A DNA stretch of 62,756 nt from Acinetobacter bereziniae (GTDB lineage: Bacteria > Pseudomonadota > Gammaproteobacteria > Pseudomonadales > Moraxellaceae). Positions 16,754 to 25,714 of the stretch are shown piece after piece. The DNA lies in contig WNDP01000006.1 in the NCBI GenBank assembly GCA_009912575.1, forward strand, positions 1 through 62,756. Direction: 5' to 3'. Both the position numbers and the translations under genes were made by a program. Position 1 is the first letter of the stretch. Every line of letters starts with the position of its first letter. The notes below the pieces were generated by a model. The model was not told the origin of the DNA and ran no database searches. It worked only from the letters and a program-made list of their open reading frames with translations.

Positions 16754-17959
16754 ATGTTCAAAGAAGAATTGATTTTTCACAACGCAAAACAATGCAAAAG
16801 TAAAATGATACTGATGGTGCTGCTTGTTGCATTTGTATTCTTATTGAGCGCATGTACAAGTTTTCAAAGCAGTCACAAGATCGTCGAAGGACAGTTAAGA
16901 TCTGTGCAGGAGTTTAATGGATCCACAGCGTTGCTAGAAGCTTCAAAAAATGTGCAGATTTCATATACAACGACATCATTTAATGGTCAGCCGATTACTG
17001 TAAAGGGAACAATCGCACTGCCTAAAATGCCAGCTCCTCAAGGTGGATATCCTGTAATCAGTTGGGGCAGTGGAACCACAGGTTTTGCACCTCAATGTAT
17101 GCCCTCAGCTTCAGATAATTCGACGCGAGATGCCTATCTTAATGAATGGCTAAAACGTGGTTATGCTGTATTGCAAACAGATTATGAAGGCTGGGGAGGT
17201 GAAATTGGACATCGACCGTTGCTAGATGGACCAAGTAATGCGGCTGCTTTGACGGATATAGTGACCGCTGCGCATCGGTATTCTGATCAACTCAGCAATG
17301 AATGGATTGTCGTAGGACACAGTGAAGGTGGCGGTGCAGCTTTGTGGGTCGCGGGTCTTACACAGCAAGCTGGTGGAAAATATCCCTTGAAAGGTGCGAT
17401 CGCGATTGCACCTGTAGGACCAGGGATTCTAAAATTTATGGACAATGCTGTGAATGGTGGCGTTGTCCATGCTCAACCGTTTTTATCGGTCACTGTACTC
17501 GGGGCCAGTATTGTAGATCCAAGTATCGACTTAGATAAATTGCTTAAAGCTCCCATGAAACCGCAACTTGAAACAGCAAAAACACAATGTCTTGCACCGC
17601 TATTTAAACTGAAACAACTACAGTCTGGGGAATATTTAAATGCAGGCACTGATTATAACAAAATCGCTAAATTCTTGAAACAGAGACAAGATCCATCTGC
17701 ACAGACAATGAAAGTTCCTGTATTAATTATTCAAGGTACTCAGGATGAGACGACAGTGACACCTGTGACAACATCTAAAATGGTTGCTGATTTTTGTTCG
17801 CGAGGTGGGGTGGTTGAATATCAGGAATATTCAGGTGAAACACATCGCTCAGTCATTCCTGCATCTCAAACCGATGCATTTGATTTTGCGAGTCAGGTGT
17901 TTTCAGGTCAGCATAGCAACAATATTTGCATAAGTGATGTTAAGCAAAAAGCATCTTAA
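16754..17959 (+). CDS. Secretory-lipase-like alpha/beta hydrolase lipoprotein
   Basis: This is a predicted esterase or lipase anchored in the envelope. Residues 1-34 form a lipoprotein signal with lipobox LLSAC (Cys34). The catalytic domain has WGSGTTGFAPQC, like the GTTG..C segment of secretory (LIP-type) lipases, the nucleophile Ser190 in VVGHSEGGGAALW, a probable acid in IIQGTQDETT, and His in SGETHRSV. I prefer the ATG at 16754 because GGAG lies 7 bases upstream; a GTG 57 bases earlier is possible. The promoter carries the same palindrome as the catabolic operon 1.5 kb downstream, so it may hydrolyse an ester that feeds the aromatic pathway. Confidence 0.85.
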   Translation: MFKEELIFHNAKQCKSKMILMVLLVAFVFLLSACTSFQSSHKIVEGQLRSVQEFNGSTALLEASKNVQISYTTTSFNGQPITVKGTIALPKMPAPQGGYPVISWGSGTTGFAPQCMPSASDNSTRDAYLNEWLKRGYAVLQTDYEGWGGEIGHRPLLDGPSNAAALTDIVTAAHRYSDQLSNEWIVVGHSEGGGAALWVAGLTQQAGGKYPLKGAIAIAPVGPGILKFMDNAVNGGVVHAQPFLSVTVLGASIVDPSIDLDKLLKAPMKPQLETAKTQCLAPLFKLKQLQSGEYLNAGTDYNKIAKFLKQRQDPSAQTMKVPVLIIQGTQDETTVTPVTTSKMVADFCSRGGVVEYQEYSGETHRSVIPASQTDAFDFASQVFSGQHSNNICISDVKQKAS

Positions 17960-18010
17960 TGTTTGTTATAGATGTTGTGTTGCAAAGCTATGATTTAGCT
18001 TTAAAAGCTT

Positions 18011-18046
18011 TCAACAACAAGCACCAAGAATGGTGCTTGTTGTTGA
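18011..18046. terminator. Strong terminator between lipase and iclR-type genes
   Basis: Perfect 16-bp arms TCAACAACAAGCACCA/TGGTGCTTGTTGTTGA with an AGAA tetraloop lie between the two converging genes. It can serve both strands. Confidence 0.8.
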
Positions 18047-18140
18047 ACTTGCCGAATTTATGCTTATTCACTAATCATTTTGACTATGCACAGTATTGAG
18101 TTAATGACAGCGATAGAACTCATTATTCAAGTAAAGCAAT

Positions 18141-18962
18141 TTACTGCATATAAATGAACTTTGAAATTTTATCTGCATAGTCCACGACATCTTGAGAGAT
18201 TTCATTTTTAAACACATTTTCTGAATAGGTGCTGAGTGGGCAACTGACTGAAAGCACGGCAGCGATTTCTTGCGTGGCTTGATTATAAATCGGTGCGGCG
18301 CTGGCTGCCATATCGGTATTAAAGTGTCCCCAACTAATCATAAAGCTTTGACTACGAACGTATTTTAAACGCTCTAATAGTGCTGCCAAATTTTGAGGCG
18401 TTCGATCAGAGTAGACTTTCCAGTCGTTGAAATGTTCATAACGTTTGATGACCTCCGCCTCATCAAGACGAGAGAGCAATAATTGTCCAATGACCGTGGC
18501 ATGCGCATGCCAACGGGTTCCGATATGCACATTACTGGTAAATGAACCGATCGATTGAACATTGCTGGTAAACACAATATCAGTACCTTCTAAAATTGAT
18601 AGATGTACCGCTATTTTAATTTTATCGCGCAACTCTCGCATAATAGGTGCAGCAATATTGGTGAGTGAGGATTTTGAGAGGCTATTAAAACCCAACTCCA
18701 TCACATTGCTATTTAAGGCATACGTTTTTTGCGACATTTTTCTTAAATAACCACAAAACTCAAGCGTGTGAATTAAACGAAAAGCACTTGAACGATTGAC
18801 ATCTAATTTCTCTGCAATTTCAGAAATGGTCATTTCCTGATGGTGCTGATCAAATAATTTTAATATGGCTAAGCCACGTACCAAGCCGGGTACTAAATAG
18901 CGCTCATCGGTATTGGATTCCGCATTTTGCTCTAAAAGAACATCTGTCGTTGTTGAATTCAT
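18141..18962 (-). CDS. IclR-family transcriptional regulator of the aromatic operon
   Basis: This 273-aa protein has an N-terminal winged helix (GLVRGLAILKLFDQHHQEMTI, then EIAEKLDVNRSSAFRLIHTLEFCGYL, about residues 24-80). A GAF-like IclR effector domain follows (VHLSILEGTDIVFTSNV, then HATVIGQLLLSRL, AASAAPIYNQATQEIAAVLSVSCP). It is transcribed away from the Rieske operon with a 258-bp divergent region holding two copies of the predicted operator, one close to each gene. Proteins of this family usually bind an aromatic effector and either repress or activate the divergent operon; which of the two cannot be decided here. Confidence 0.9.
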   Translation of the reverse strand: MNSTTTDVLLEQNAESNTDERYLVPGLVRGLAILKLFDQHHQEMTISEIAEKLDVNRSSAFRLIHTLEFCGYLRKMSQKTYALNSNVMELGFNSLSKSSLTNIAAPIMRELRDKIKIAVHLSILEGTDIVFTSNVQSIGSFTSNVHIGTRWHAHATVIGQLLLSRLDEAEVIKRYEHFNDWKVYSDRTPQNLAALLERLKYVRSQSFMISWGHFNTDMAASAAPIYNQATQEIAAVLSVSCPLSTYSENVFKNEISQDVVDYADKISKFIYMQ

Positions 18963-19042
18963 TGTTAAGTTAACCTGTGTTCATCATGAAATTCCTCTAA
19001 AAGGAACTGTTGTATTTTAATCAGCAAATTTTTTATCTCAAT

Positions 19043-19057
19043 GTTTATATATAAAAC
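19043..19057 (-). promoter_or_regulatory. Palindromic operator (predicted IclR site 2), iclR-type promoter
   Basis: GTTTATATATAAAAC differs from the 16-bp palindrome of sites 1 and 3 only by one missing T. It is 80 bp upstream of the regulator's start and would serve autoregulation. Confidence 0.65.
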
Positions 19058-19187
19058 ATTTTTTTCATTAAAAAACTTACAAAAATGTGATTTTTTATTA
19101 ATACATTGATAATTAACAAAATATAAAAATTGACAATTAAAATGATCAAAGCTTATGCTATTCGTTATGTTTTAAATGCTAAATTAA

Positions 19188-19203
19188 GTTTTATATATAA
19201 AAC
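19188..19203 (+). promoter_or_regulatory. Palindromic operator (predicted IclR site 3), Rieske operon promoter
   Basis: GTTTTATATATAAAAC is identical to the site upstream of the lipase and ends 17 bp before the ferredoxin ATG, so it overlaps or directly follows the promoter of the catabolic operon. Confidence 0.72.
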
Positions 19204-19220
19204 AAATTAAGGATGCAAAA

Positions 19221-19526
19221 ATGAGTTGGATCTCAGTTTGTCAGCAAGATGACATTACCGAAGATGAGCCTAAAGCCATTGATGTCGACGGTAAAAAAAT
19301 TGGTGTGTTTTTCATCGATGATCAATATTTTGCAATCGAAAATGTTTGTCCACATGCCTTCGCTTTATTAACAGAAGGTTTTATTGAAGATCAGACTGTG
19401 GAATGTCCATTGCATGAGGCGATTTTTGATATACCCACTGGTGAGTTAAAAAGTGGTCCGGGATGTCGTGATTTATGTACTTATCCCGTGCGGATTGAAG
19501 GGCAGGATGTCCAAATTCAACTGTAA
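19221..19526 (+). CDS. Rieske-type [2Fe-2S] ferredoxin of a ring-hydroxylating dioxygenase
   Basis: This 101-aa ferredoxin passes electrons from the reductase to the oxygenase. The cluster ligands are visible as C43-P-H45 and C62-P-L-H65, the CxH...CxxH pattern. Length and compactness match the BphA3/CarAc group. GGATGC precedes the ATG. It is the first gene of the operon and is directly behind the predicted IclR operator. Confidence 0.93.
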   Translation: MSWISVCQQDDITEDEPKAIDVDGKKIGVFFIDDQYFAIENVCPHAFALLTEGFIEDQTVECPLHEAIFDIPTGELKSGPGCRDLCTYPVRIEGQDVQIQL

Positions 19527-19551
19527 GTTTCATTAAGAAGGATGGAATCTC

Positions 19552-19851
19552 ATGAATACATTTAATGAGAAGCTCGCGAACTGGATTCATGCCACGCCAG
19601 CAACTGAAGCAGGAATAAACAATATTCAAATCCCGGGGCAACCTGAATTATTGGTGTGGCAAACCCGTTATAAAGCGCCCACGGTCTATGAACAGGATTT
19701 TGTTCAATACTTAATTCAAGCTTTTTCATCAGGGATCACTGAGCTAGATGAGCTTGTCCAATCTTTAAATCAGCAAGGTTTTCGCTGTGAATCTGGTGAA
19801 GCATGGACGTCTGAAACATTCTCAGACGAAATGCAACGTTTAGGTTATTGA
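19552..19851 (+). CDS. Small HTH-like (recombinase-like) protein in the dioxygenase operon
   Basis: This 99-aa protein has no catalytic motif. Its C-terminal half (ITELDELVQSLNQQGFRCESGEAWTSETF) looks like the recombinase-type helix-turn-helix found in serine recombinases, where a G...G..W....V pattern reads a DNA site. The N-terminal half has WQTRYKAPTVYEQDFV. I recall similar orphan proteins beside Rieske oxygenase genes but know of no function. It lies 25 bp after the ferredoxin gene and 17 bp before the oxygenase gene, so it is part of the operon. It may be an assembly factor, a small subunit or a regulator. Confidence 0.8.
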   Translation: MNTFNEKLANWIHATPATEAGINNIQIPGQPELLVWQTRYKAPTVYEQDFVQYLIQAFSSGITELDELVQSLNQQGFRCESGEAWTSETFSDEMQRLGY

Positions 19852-19868
19852 TTCAAGGAAGAAAAGAG

Positions 19869-20936
19869 ATGAATGCAGCAGTATCCGTAACACCAAGTGT
19901 GGAAGAGTATTTAGATTTAGGTCTACGTGATCAATGGCATCCTGTTTTAGCCAGTTGGGAAGTTGCAGCTAATCCTGTTGGAATTACACGCTTGGGCGAA
20001 AACATTGTGGTGTGGCGTGATGATCAGGGCCAAGTACATGCCTTAGAGGATCGCTGTCCGCATCGTGGCGCTCGCCTCTCTTTGGGCTGGAATTTGGGCA
20101 ATCGTGTGGCTTGTTGGTATCACGGTGTCGAAGTCCGCCATGATGGTGTTGTTGAAGATGTACCCGCAGTGCATGAATGTCCAATGAAAGGCACCAGTTG
20201 CGTCAAAAGCTATCCAGTGATTGAACAGCATGGTGCGATTTTTATGTGGTTTGGTATTGATGCCAAAGAACCAGCAAAGCCACTTGAATTTCCAGAACAA
20301 TTGGCCAGTGAGGCATGGAGTTCATTTCTGTGTCAGGCAGATTGGAAAGTCAATCATCAATATGCCATCGATAACGTGATGGACCCTATGCATGGCAGTT
20401 ATTTACATTGTACTTCGCATTCAATGGCTGAAGGCGACCGTACTGCGGAAATGAAACACCGTTCAACAGAACATGGCTTTGTTTTTGAAAAAGAAGGTCA
20501 AGTCGGGGTGAACTTTGATTGGGTTGAATATGCCAATACTGGAGCAAGCTGGTTGCGCTTGTCGATACCTTATCGTAAAGACTTTGGGCCCGGTGGAGAG
20601 TTTTGGATTGTTGGTTATGCTACGCCAATCGATGCCAACAACACTCGTGTATTTTTTTGGCGTTGTCGTAAAGTGAGTGGTTGGCAGCGTAATGTTTGGC
20701 GTTTCTTATACCGCAACCATTTAGAAAAATTACATTGGGATGTGCTTGAGCAAGATCGCATTATTTTAGAAAACCTTGCGCCACACGCACGTCAGCAGGA
20801 ATTTCTTTATCAACATGATGTTGGACTATCTCGTCTGCGTCGTTTAATGAAAAAAGAAGCAGAAAAGCAATTAAAGAAAATTGCCAATTTAAAAAGTGTA
20901 AATCGTATTGAGTTGCAGGAAGAAGCGCATGGTTAA
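19869..20936 (+). CDS. Rieske non-heme iron oxygenase, alpha subunit
   Basis: This 355-aa oxygenase is predicted to dihydroxylate (or monohydroxylate/demethylate) an aromatic or alicyclic ring. The Rieske cluster ligands are C63-P-H65 and C82-W-Y-H85. The catalytic iron site is in NVMDPMHGSYLH, with Asp172, His175 and His180. No separate beta subunit gene is present, which places it with the alpha-only oxygenases such as carbazole dioxygenase, ketosteroid hydroxylase and phthalate-type enzymes. The ATG at 19869 has AAAAGAG upstream. The ferredoxin and a reductase are encoded in the same operon, making a complete three-component system. The substrate cannot be inferred from the sequence alone. 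Confidence 0.93.
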   Translation: MNAAVSVTPSVEEYLDLGLRDQWHPVLASWEVAANPVGITRLGENIVVWRDDQGQVHALEDRCPHRGARLSLGWNLGNRVACWYHGVEVRHDGVVEDVPAVHECPMKGTSCVKSYPVIEQHGAIFMWFGIDAKEPAKPLEFPEQLASEAWSSFLCQADWKVNHQYAIDNVMDPMHGSYLHCTSHSMAEGDRTAEMKHRSTEHGFVFEKEGQVGVNFDWVEYANTGASWLRLSIPYRKDFGPGGEFWIVGYATPIDANNTRVFFWRCRKVSGWQRNVWRFLYRNHLEKLHWDVLEQDRIILENLAPHARQQEFLYQHDVGLSRLRRLMKKEAEKQLKKIANLKSVNRIELQEEAHG

Positions 20937-21693
20937 CATGGCATTGTTGCAAGGTAAAAAAGTCCTTGTCACAGGCGCAGCCAGAGGTCTGGGGCGAGAC
21001 TTTGCCCAAGCTATTGCGGAAGCAGGTGCCCAAGTGGTTATGGCAGATATTTTGACAGACCTGCTTGCTGAAGAGGCGAAGGCATTAAAGGCCAAAGGGC
21101 TTGATGTAGATGCTGTCACGATTGACTTGGCAGATAGCACTTCAATTCAACAGGCTGTTGAGCAAGCTGTTGCCCAATTATCTGGACTCGATGGTTTGGT
21201 TAATTGTGCTGCACTTGCAACCAATGTTGGTGGGAAGGACATGATGGACTATGACATGGAGCTTTGGGATCGAGTCATGAACATCAATGTTAAAGGCACT
21301 TGGTTGGTGACTAAGGCTTGTGTGCCTTATCTCAAACAGTCAGCCACTGGCAAAGTGATTCAAGTTGCTTCAGACACCGCTTTATGGGGTGCGCCAAATT
21401 TGATGGCTTATGTGGCGAGCAAAGGTGCATTAATTGCAATGACCCGTTCTATGGCAAGGGAACTTGGGCAGTTCAATATCTGTGTCAATACCTTGTCTCC
21501 AGGTCTAACCTTGGTTGAGGCCACAGCATATGTCCCACAACAACGCCACGATTTATATGTCAATGGTCGAGCAATACAACGACAGCAGTTACCACAAGAT
21601 TTAAATGGAACAGCACTATATTTACTGTCTGATTTGTCCTCATTCGTGACTGGGCAAAATATTCCAGTCAATGGTGGCTTTGTCTTTAATTGA
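20929..21693 (+). CDS. Short-chain dehydrogenase, probable cis-dihydrodiol dehydrogenase
   Basis: The protein has the SDR cofactor motif TGAARGLG near residue 16, the NAD-selecting acidic residue in VVMADI, the structural NCAALATN segment, catalytic Ser in VASDTALWG, and the catalytic pair in YVASK. It probably oxidises the cis-diol made by the oxygenase to a catechol. The ATG at 20929 overlaps the end of the oxygenase gene by 8 bases and has AGGAAG six bases upstream; a second in-frame ATG at 20938 is possible. The overlap suggests translational coupling. Confidence 0.88.
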   Translation: MVNMALLQGKKVLVTGAARGLGRDFAQAIAEAGAQVVMADILTDLLAEEAKALKAKGLDVDAVTIDLADSTSIQQAVEQAVAQLSGLDGLVNCAALATNVGGKDMMDYDMELWDRVMNINVKGTWLVTKACVPYLKQSATGKVIQVASDTALWGAPNLMAYVASKGALIAMTRSMARELGQFNICVNTLSPGLTLVEATAYVPQQRHDLYVNGRAIQRQQLPQDLNGTALYLLSDLSSFVTGQNIPVNGGFVFN

Positions 21694-21704
21694 AGAGGTA
21701 TCCG

Positions 21705-22634
21705 ATGATTACAGGGATTGAAATTTTAAAATTTGGTGTAGAAGACAGAGTTGCTTCGAATAAATTTTTGGCAGACTTTGGTCTCCAAAAAATCGAGTCG
21801 GATATCGATGGAACCGATCTTTATCAAACCCAAAATGCGAGCAAGATTTATTTATTTGACTGTGATGATTTACGTTTGCCACAGGCGATTGAAACTGGTT
21901 CAACCTTGCGAGAAGTAACTTGGGGGGTTGAGAACTCACAGGATTTAACTGATTTATCGTTGCGTCTAAAAGATGTAGAAGGCTATCAAGAGTCTGCTGA
22001 TATGCTGCAATGTCTTGATCCGAATGGCATGACCATTCGCTTTCAGCAAAGTTTTACCCATGAATTACCAGCATTAAAAACAGAAGGAATTAACCAATAC
22101 GGCAGTATCAATCGAGTAAATGCAGCAAGTCCCGTTTATCAAAAAGGACAACCTGTCGCGATTGGTCATGTGGTGTTTTTTACCCCTGACTTGGAAAAAA
22201 CAGAGTCGTTCTATATCGAAAAGATCGGTTTTTTCTTATCAGATGCCTATCGCAATCGTGGAGCCTTTTTACGTTGCCGCGGCCAAGGTTATCACCATGA
22301 TTTGTTCTTGCTATCAGTACCGAATAAACCTGCTGGGCTTAATCATGTCGCATTTGTCGTACGTGATATTCATGAAGTGATCGGCGGTGGCTTAAACATG
22401 AACCGTTCTGAATGGTCAACTTTTATTGGTCCAGGTCGTCATCCAATTTCTTCGGCTTATTTTTGGTACGTCAACTCACCTTTAGGTGGAGCATTTGAAT
22501 ATTACACCAATGATGATTATTTGACGGAAGAATGGCAGCCACGCGTGGAAGAGCATCGCCTAGAACTGTTCACAGAATGGGCCATTGAAGGTGGTTTGGA
22601 TGATCAGACCCGTAGACAAGTTAAACCTGTGTAA
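21705..22634 (+). CDS. Extradiol ring-cleavage dioxygenase (VOC superfamily, type I)
   Basis: This 309-aa, two-domain VOC protein is predicted to cleave a catechol next to its hydroxyl groups using Fe(II). The iron ligands are visible in the C-terminal domain: His155 in GHVVFF, His214 in LNHVAF and Glu265 in GGAFEYYT. The second-shell HHDLFL segment (His around 200) is also kept. The N-terminal domain is the usual degenerate copy. I place the start at the ATG at 21705 with AGAGG upstream. Its position behind oxygenase and dehydrogenase genes gives a textbook upper meta-cleavage pathway. Confidence 0.92.
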   Translation: MITGIEILKFGVEDRVASNKFLADFGLQKIESDIDGTDLYQTQNASKIYLFDCDDLRLPQAIETGSTLREVTWGVENSQDLTDLSLRLKDVEGYQESADMLQCLDPNGMTIRFQQSFTHELPALKTEGINQYGSINRVNAASPVYQKGQPVAIGHVVFFTPDLEKTESFYIEKIGFFLSDAYRNRGAFLRCRGQGYHHDLFLLSVPNKPAGLNHVAFVVRDIHEVIGGGLNMNRSEWSTFIGPGRHPISSAYFWYVNSPLGGAFEYYTNDDYLTEEWQPRVEEHRLELFTEWAIEGGLDDQTRRQVKPV

Positions 22635-22661
22635 AACACGCCTGAGTTGAGAGCACAAGCT

Positions 22662-23873
22662 ATGGAAAGAGTGGTGATCGTGGGTGCAGGACAAGCCGCA
22701 GGTTGGGCTGTCAGTACACTGCGTCAAAATGGATATTCAGGTGAGATTCATGTGGTTTCAAATGAAGACCGTGTATTTTACGAACGTCCACCCCTGTCAA
22801 AACAGGTGTTATCAAGACAAGCCAGCTATGAAAGCCTGCATTTATTTTCTCCTGAACAGGTTCAGGACTTTAATATTCAATGGCATAAACCTGCGCTTGC
22901 GACACATGTGGATCGCCAGCAGAAAAATGTGGTTTTAGATAGTGGTGAAATTTTACCTTATGACAAATTATTGATTGCTACAGGAAGTCGAGCTCGGGTT
23001 CCTGTCAATTCATGGCAATTTATTCCCAATGTGGTGACTTTACGCAATGTCCAAGATTGTGAACGATTGTCAGCCATTTTAGATCAGACACAAAAATTAG
23101 CCGTGATTGGCGGAGGCTGGATTGGCTTAGAGATCGCAGCAACTGCTCGTCAACAAGGTAAAGAGGTACATATCTTTGAATATGCTGATCGCCTTTGCGC
23201 ACGTAGTGTGAGCCCAGAAGTATCACAATTTCTGAAAAACCTACACCAACAGCAAGGTACTCAGATTCACTTAGACAGTAAAAATCTACATTTGGTTGAT
23301 GCGGGACAAAATAAAGTTGAAGTGTTAAATCATCCGCATCGAAGTGTCTTGTTCGACTGTGTCGTTGTGGGTGCTGGTGCAGAGATTGCGAAAGAGCTGG
23401 GTGTAAGTGCGGGCTTAGAAGTTAAAGATGGCATCGTGGTCAATGGTTTTGGACAAACGTCTGACCAAGATATTTACGCCGCAGGTGATGTCGCGATACA
23501 TCCAGGCTTGGGCTATTGCATACAGTCTTGGGCAAATGCCCAAAATCAAGCTATTGCCGCTGCAAAGTCAATGCTCGGTATGGATACCGAATATCTAGAT
23601 ATTCCTTGGTTATGGTCAGACCAGTATCACTACAATATCCAGATTTTAGGGACTTACCAAGCAGAAAAAAACAAGCAGATTGTGTGTCGTCAAAACTCAG
23701 CAGAGCAGTGCAGTTATTTGTATCTGGATGAGCACAATCGATTATTGAACATGATCGCAGTTAACGATGCAAAATTGGTCAAACTGGCAAAGCGCTGGAT
23801 GCAGTCCAGTACAGTATTAGACCCACAATTATTGGTAGACCCTGAATTTAATGTCATGAAATTAAAACCATAG
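22662..23873 (+). CDS. FAD/NAD(P)H-dependent ferredoxin reductase of the dioxygenase
   Basis: This 403-aa flavoprotein supplies electrons to the Rieske ferredoxin. It has the FAD-binding motif VIVGAGQAAGWAV at the start, the ERPPLSK segment of BphA4/putidaredoxin-reductase types, the NADH-binding motif VIGGGWIGLEIAA near residue 148, and the second FAD motif DIYAAGDVA near residue 278. It follows the extradiol dioxygenase by 27 bp. Together with the genes at 19221 and 19869 it completes a reductase-ferredoxin-oxygenase chain. Confidence 0.92.
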   Translation: MERVVIVGAGQAAGWAVSTLRQNGYSGEIHVVSNEDRVFYERPPLSKQVLSRQASYESLHLFSPEQVQDFNIQWHKPALATHVDRQQKNVVLDSGEILPYDKLLIATGSRARVPVNSWQFIPNVVTLRNVQDCERLSAILDQTQKLAVIGGGWIGLEIAATARQQGKEVHIFEYADRLCARSVSPEVSQFLKNLHQQQGTQIHLDSKNLHLVDAGQNKVEVLNHPHRSVLFDCVVVGAGAEIAKELGVSAGLEVKDGIVVNGFGQTSDQDIYAAGDVAIHPGLGYCIQSWANAQNQAIAAAKSMLGMDTEYLDIPWLWSDQYHYNIQILGTYQAEKNKQIVCRQNSAEQCSYLYLDEHNRLLNMIAVNDAKLVKLAKRWMQSSTVLDPQLLVDPEFNVMKLKP

Positions 23874-23913
23874 GCATTAAGTACGGTTCATGACTCAATC
23901 GAAGGAATGAAAT

Positions 23914-25137
23914 ATGAGTAATGAAGAAAAAAGTGGATTAAAGCATTGGGTTCCTGCTTTTGTCCTCATGGTATGTGTCGTTTTGGCATTCTTCGACAAA
24001 ATTAGTATCGCTGTACTATTTGCTGACCCTCACTTTCAAGGTGCGATGGGCATTGCCGAAAACAAAGCAAAACTGGGATGGCTCATGACCAGTTTCCTAC
24101 TGGCCTATGGTTTTTCATCAGTATTTTTAAGCTTTTTGGGTGATATTTTTAATCCAAAGAAAATGCTGTTTTGGAGTGTTGCTTCATGGGGTTTGCTGAT
24201 GTTCTGTATGGGGTTTACCACCGACTATACAGGCATGTTGATCTTACGTGTTTTGCTGGGTTTGGCTGAGGGTCCTTTATTTGCATTGGCTTATTCGATT
24301 GTAAAACAAACTTATACAGATCATCAGCAAGCACGTGCATCGACGATGTTTCTGTTGGGTACACCGATTGGGGCTTTTCTGGGCTTTCCGATCACAGCAG
24401 CAGTACTCGCACATCATGATTGGCATACAACATTCTTTGTCATGGCAGGATTAACCGTAATTGCATTACTGGCCATTGTATTTGGATTGCGTAATTTACA
24501 ACTGAAGAAAACCATTGAGTTGGAGTCAACCAATAAACGTATCAACTTTAAAGGACATATTCAAAACACCAAGTCGTTGTTGCAGAACAGTTCATTTTGG
24601 TTGGTGTGTATTTTCAATATTGCATTGATGACTTATTTGTGGGGCTTAAACAGTTGGGTACCTTCTTATTTGATTCAAGACAAGGGCTTTAATCTTAAAG
24701 AGTTTGGTGTTTATTCCAGCTTCCCATTTATTGCCATGTTACTGGGCGAAGTGATTGGTGCATTTCTTTCCGACAAGCTAGGGCGCCGTGCTATCCAAGT
24801 CTTTAGTGGCTTATTGGTCGCAGGAATTTTTATGTATGTCATGGTCATTATGACCAATCCAATTTTAGTCATCGCAGCAATGTCTTTAAGCGCCATGGCA
24901 TGGGGCTTTGGTGTCGCTGCAGTATTTGCCTTACTCGCTCGAGTGACTACAGCGGATGTGGGCGCAACCGCAGGTGGAATTTTCAATGGTCTAGGTAATT
25001 TTGCCAGTGCAATCGCACCTGTTTTGATTGGCTACATTGTAATGCAAACCCATAGTTTTAATTTAGGAATTACCTTTTTGGCAGCAGTTGCCGTGATTGG
25101 ATCATTCTTCTTGCTTCCTTTATTGAAACGTTATTAA
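23914..25137 (+). CDS. MFS transporter, anion:cation symporter-like, probable substrate importer
   Basis: This 407-aa inner-membrane protein has about twelve membrane segments and an MFS loop motif GDIFNPKKM between segments 2 and 3, plus SDKLGRRAI in the second half. The opening FFDKISIAVLF is typical of the ACS/phthalate-permease branch, which imports organic acids with protons. Being inside the operon, it most likely imports the aromatic acid or ester product that the oxygenase attacks. Confidence 0.85.
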   Translation: MSNEEKSGLKHWVPAFVLMVCVVLAFFDKISIAVLFADPHFQGAMGIAENKAKLGWLMTSFLLAYGFSSVFLSFLGDIFNPKKMLFWSVASWGLLMFCMGFTTDYTGMLILRVLLGLAEGPLFALAYSIVKQTYTDHQQARASTMFLLGTPIGAFLGFPITAAVLAHHDWHTTFFVMAGLTVIALLAIVFGLRNLQLKKTIELESTNKRINFKGHIQNTKSLLQNSSFWLVCIFNIALMTYLWGLNSWVPSYLIQDKGFNLKEFGVYSSFPFIAMLLGEVIGAFLSDKLGRRAIQVFSGLLVAGIFMYVMVIMTNPILVIAAMSLSAMAWGFGVAAVFALLARVTTADVGATAGGIFNGLGNFASAIAPVLIGYIVMQTHSFNLGITFLAAVAVIGSFFLLPLLKRY

Positions 25138-25160
25138 TCAAAGATATTCAGGAGTTAAAA

Positions 25161-25682
25161 ATGACTACTCAACAATTTGAAACATGGACTCAACCGAACG
25201 GTACAAGTTTAGAAGATTGGTTAAATGCACGAATTGCTCGTTTTGAAACACGCAAATATGATTTTGATGCTTTGAAGTTTCAAGCTGACTATGACCCGAA
25301 ATATCGTCGCGCGCAAATGCGCTATATGGGGACAGGAGCAACAGGAGTTGCCAATGACAATAATACTGTTCCAGCCGAAAACTTTACGTTTTCTACTATG
25401 GTGCTCCCGCCTCAGTGTGAAGGCCCTTTGCACATTCATCATGATGTGGAGGAGGTGTTTTTCATGCTACGTGGTGAGATTGATCTGTTCATTGAGCATA
25501 ACGGTGAGAAATTCCAAACCAAGCTGAAAGAGCGTGATCTAATTTCAATTCCACCAAGTATTTATCGTGGTTTATTTAATCCTGGTGAAGAAGATGCCTT
25601 GATGTGCGTCATGTTAGGTGCTGGCAAACCGACGATTCCAAACTATCCACCTGAGCATCCATTGTCTCAAATCAAACGTTAA
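25161..25682 (+). CDS. Cupin-domain protein
   Basis: This 173-aa protein has one cupin barrel with the metal-binding pattern in LHIHHDVEEVFFMLRGEIDLF (His, His, Glu around residues 95-101) and the second motif around PPSIYRGLFNPG, where the usual His is replaced by Tyr. It could be a small dioxygenase, isomerase or hydrolase acting on a ring-cleavage product, or a sensor. It has an AGGAG ribosome binding site and close spacing to both neighbours. Confidence 0.82.
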   Translation: MTTQQFETWTQPNGTSLEDWLNARIARFETRKYDFDALKFQADYDPKYRRAQMRYMGTGATGVANDNNTVPAENFTFSTMVLPPQCEGPLHIHHDVEEVFFMLRGEIDLFIEHNGEKFQTKLKERDLISIPPSIYRGLFNPGEEDALMCVMLGAGKPTIPNYPPEHPLSQIKR

Positions 25683-25714
25683 TCGTTTGATCAGATCTCC
25701 ATAAAAGGAATGAA

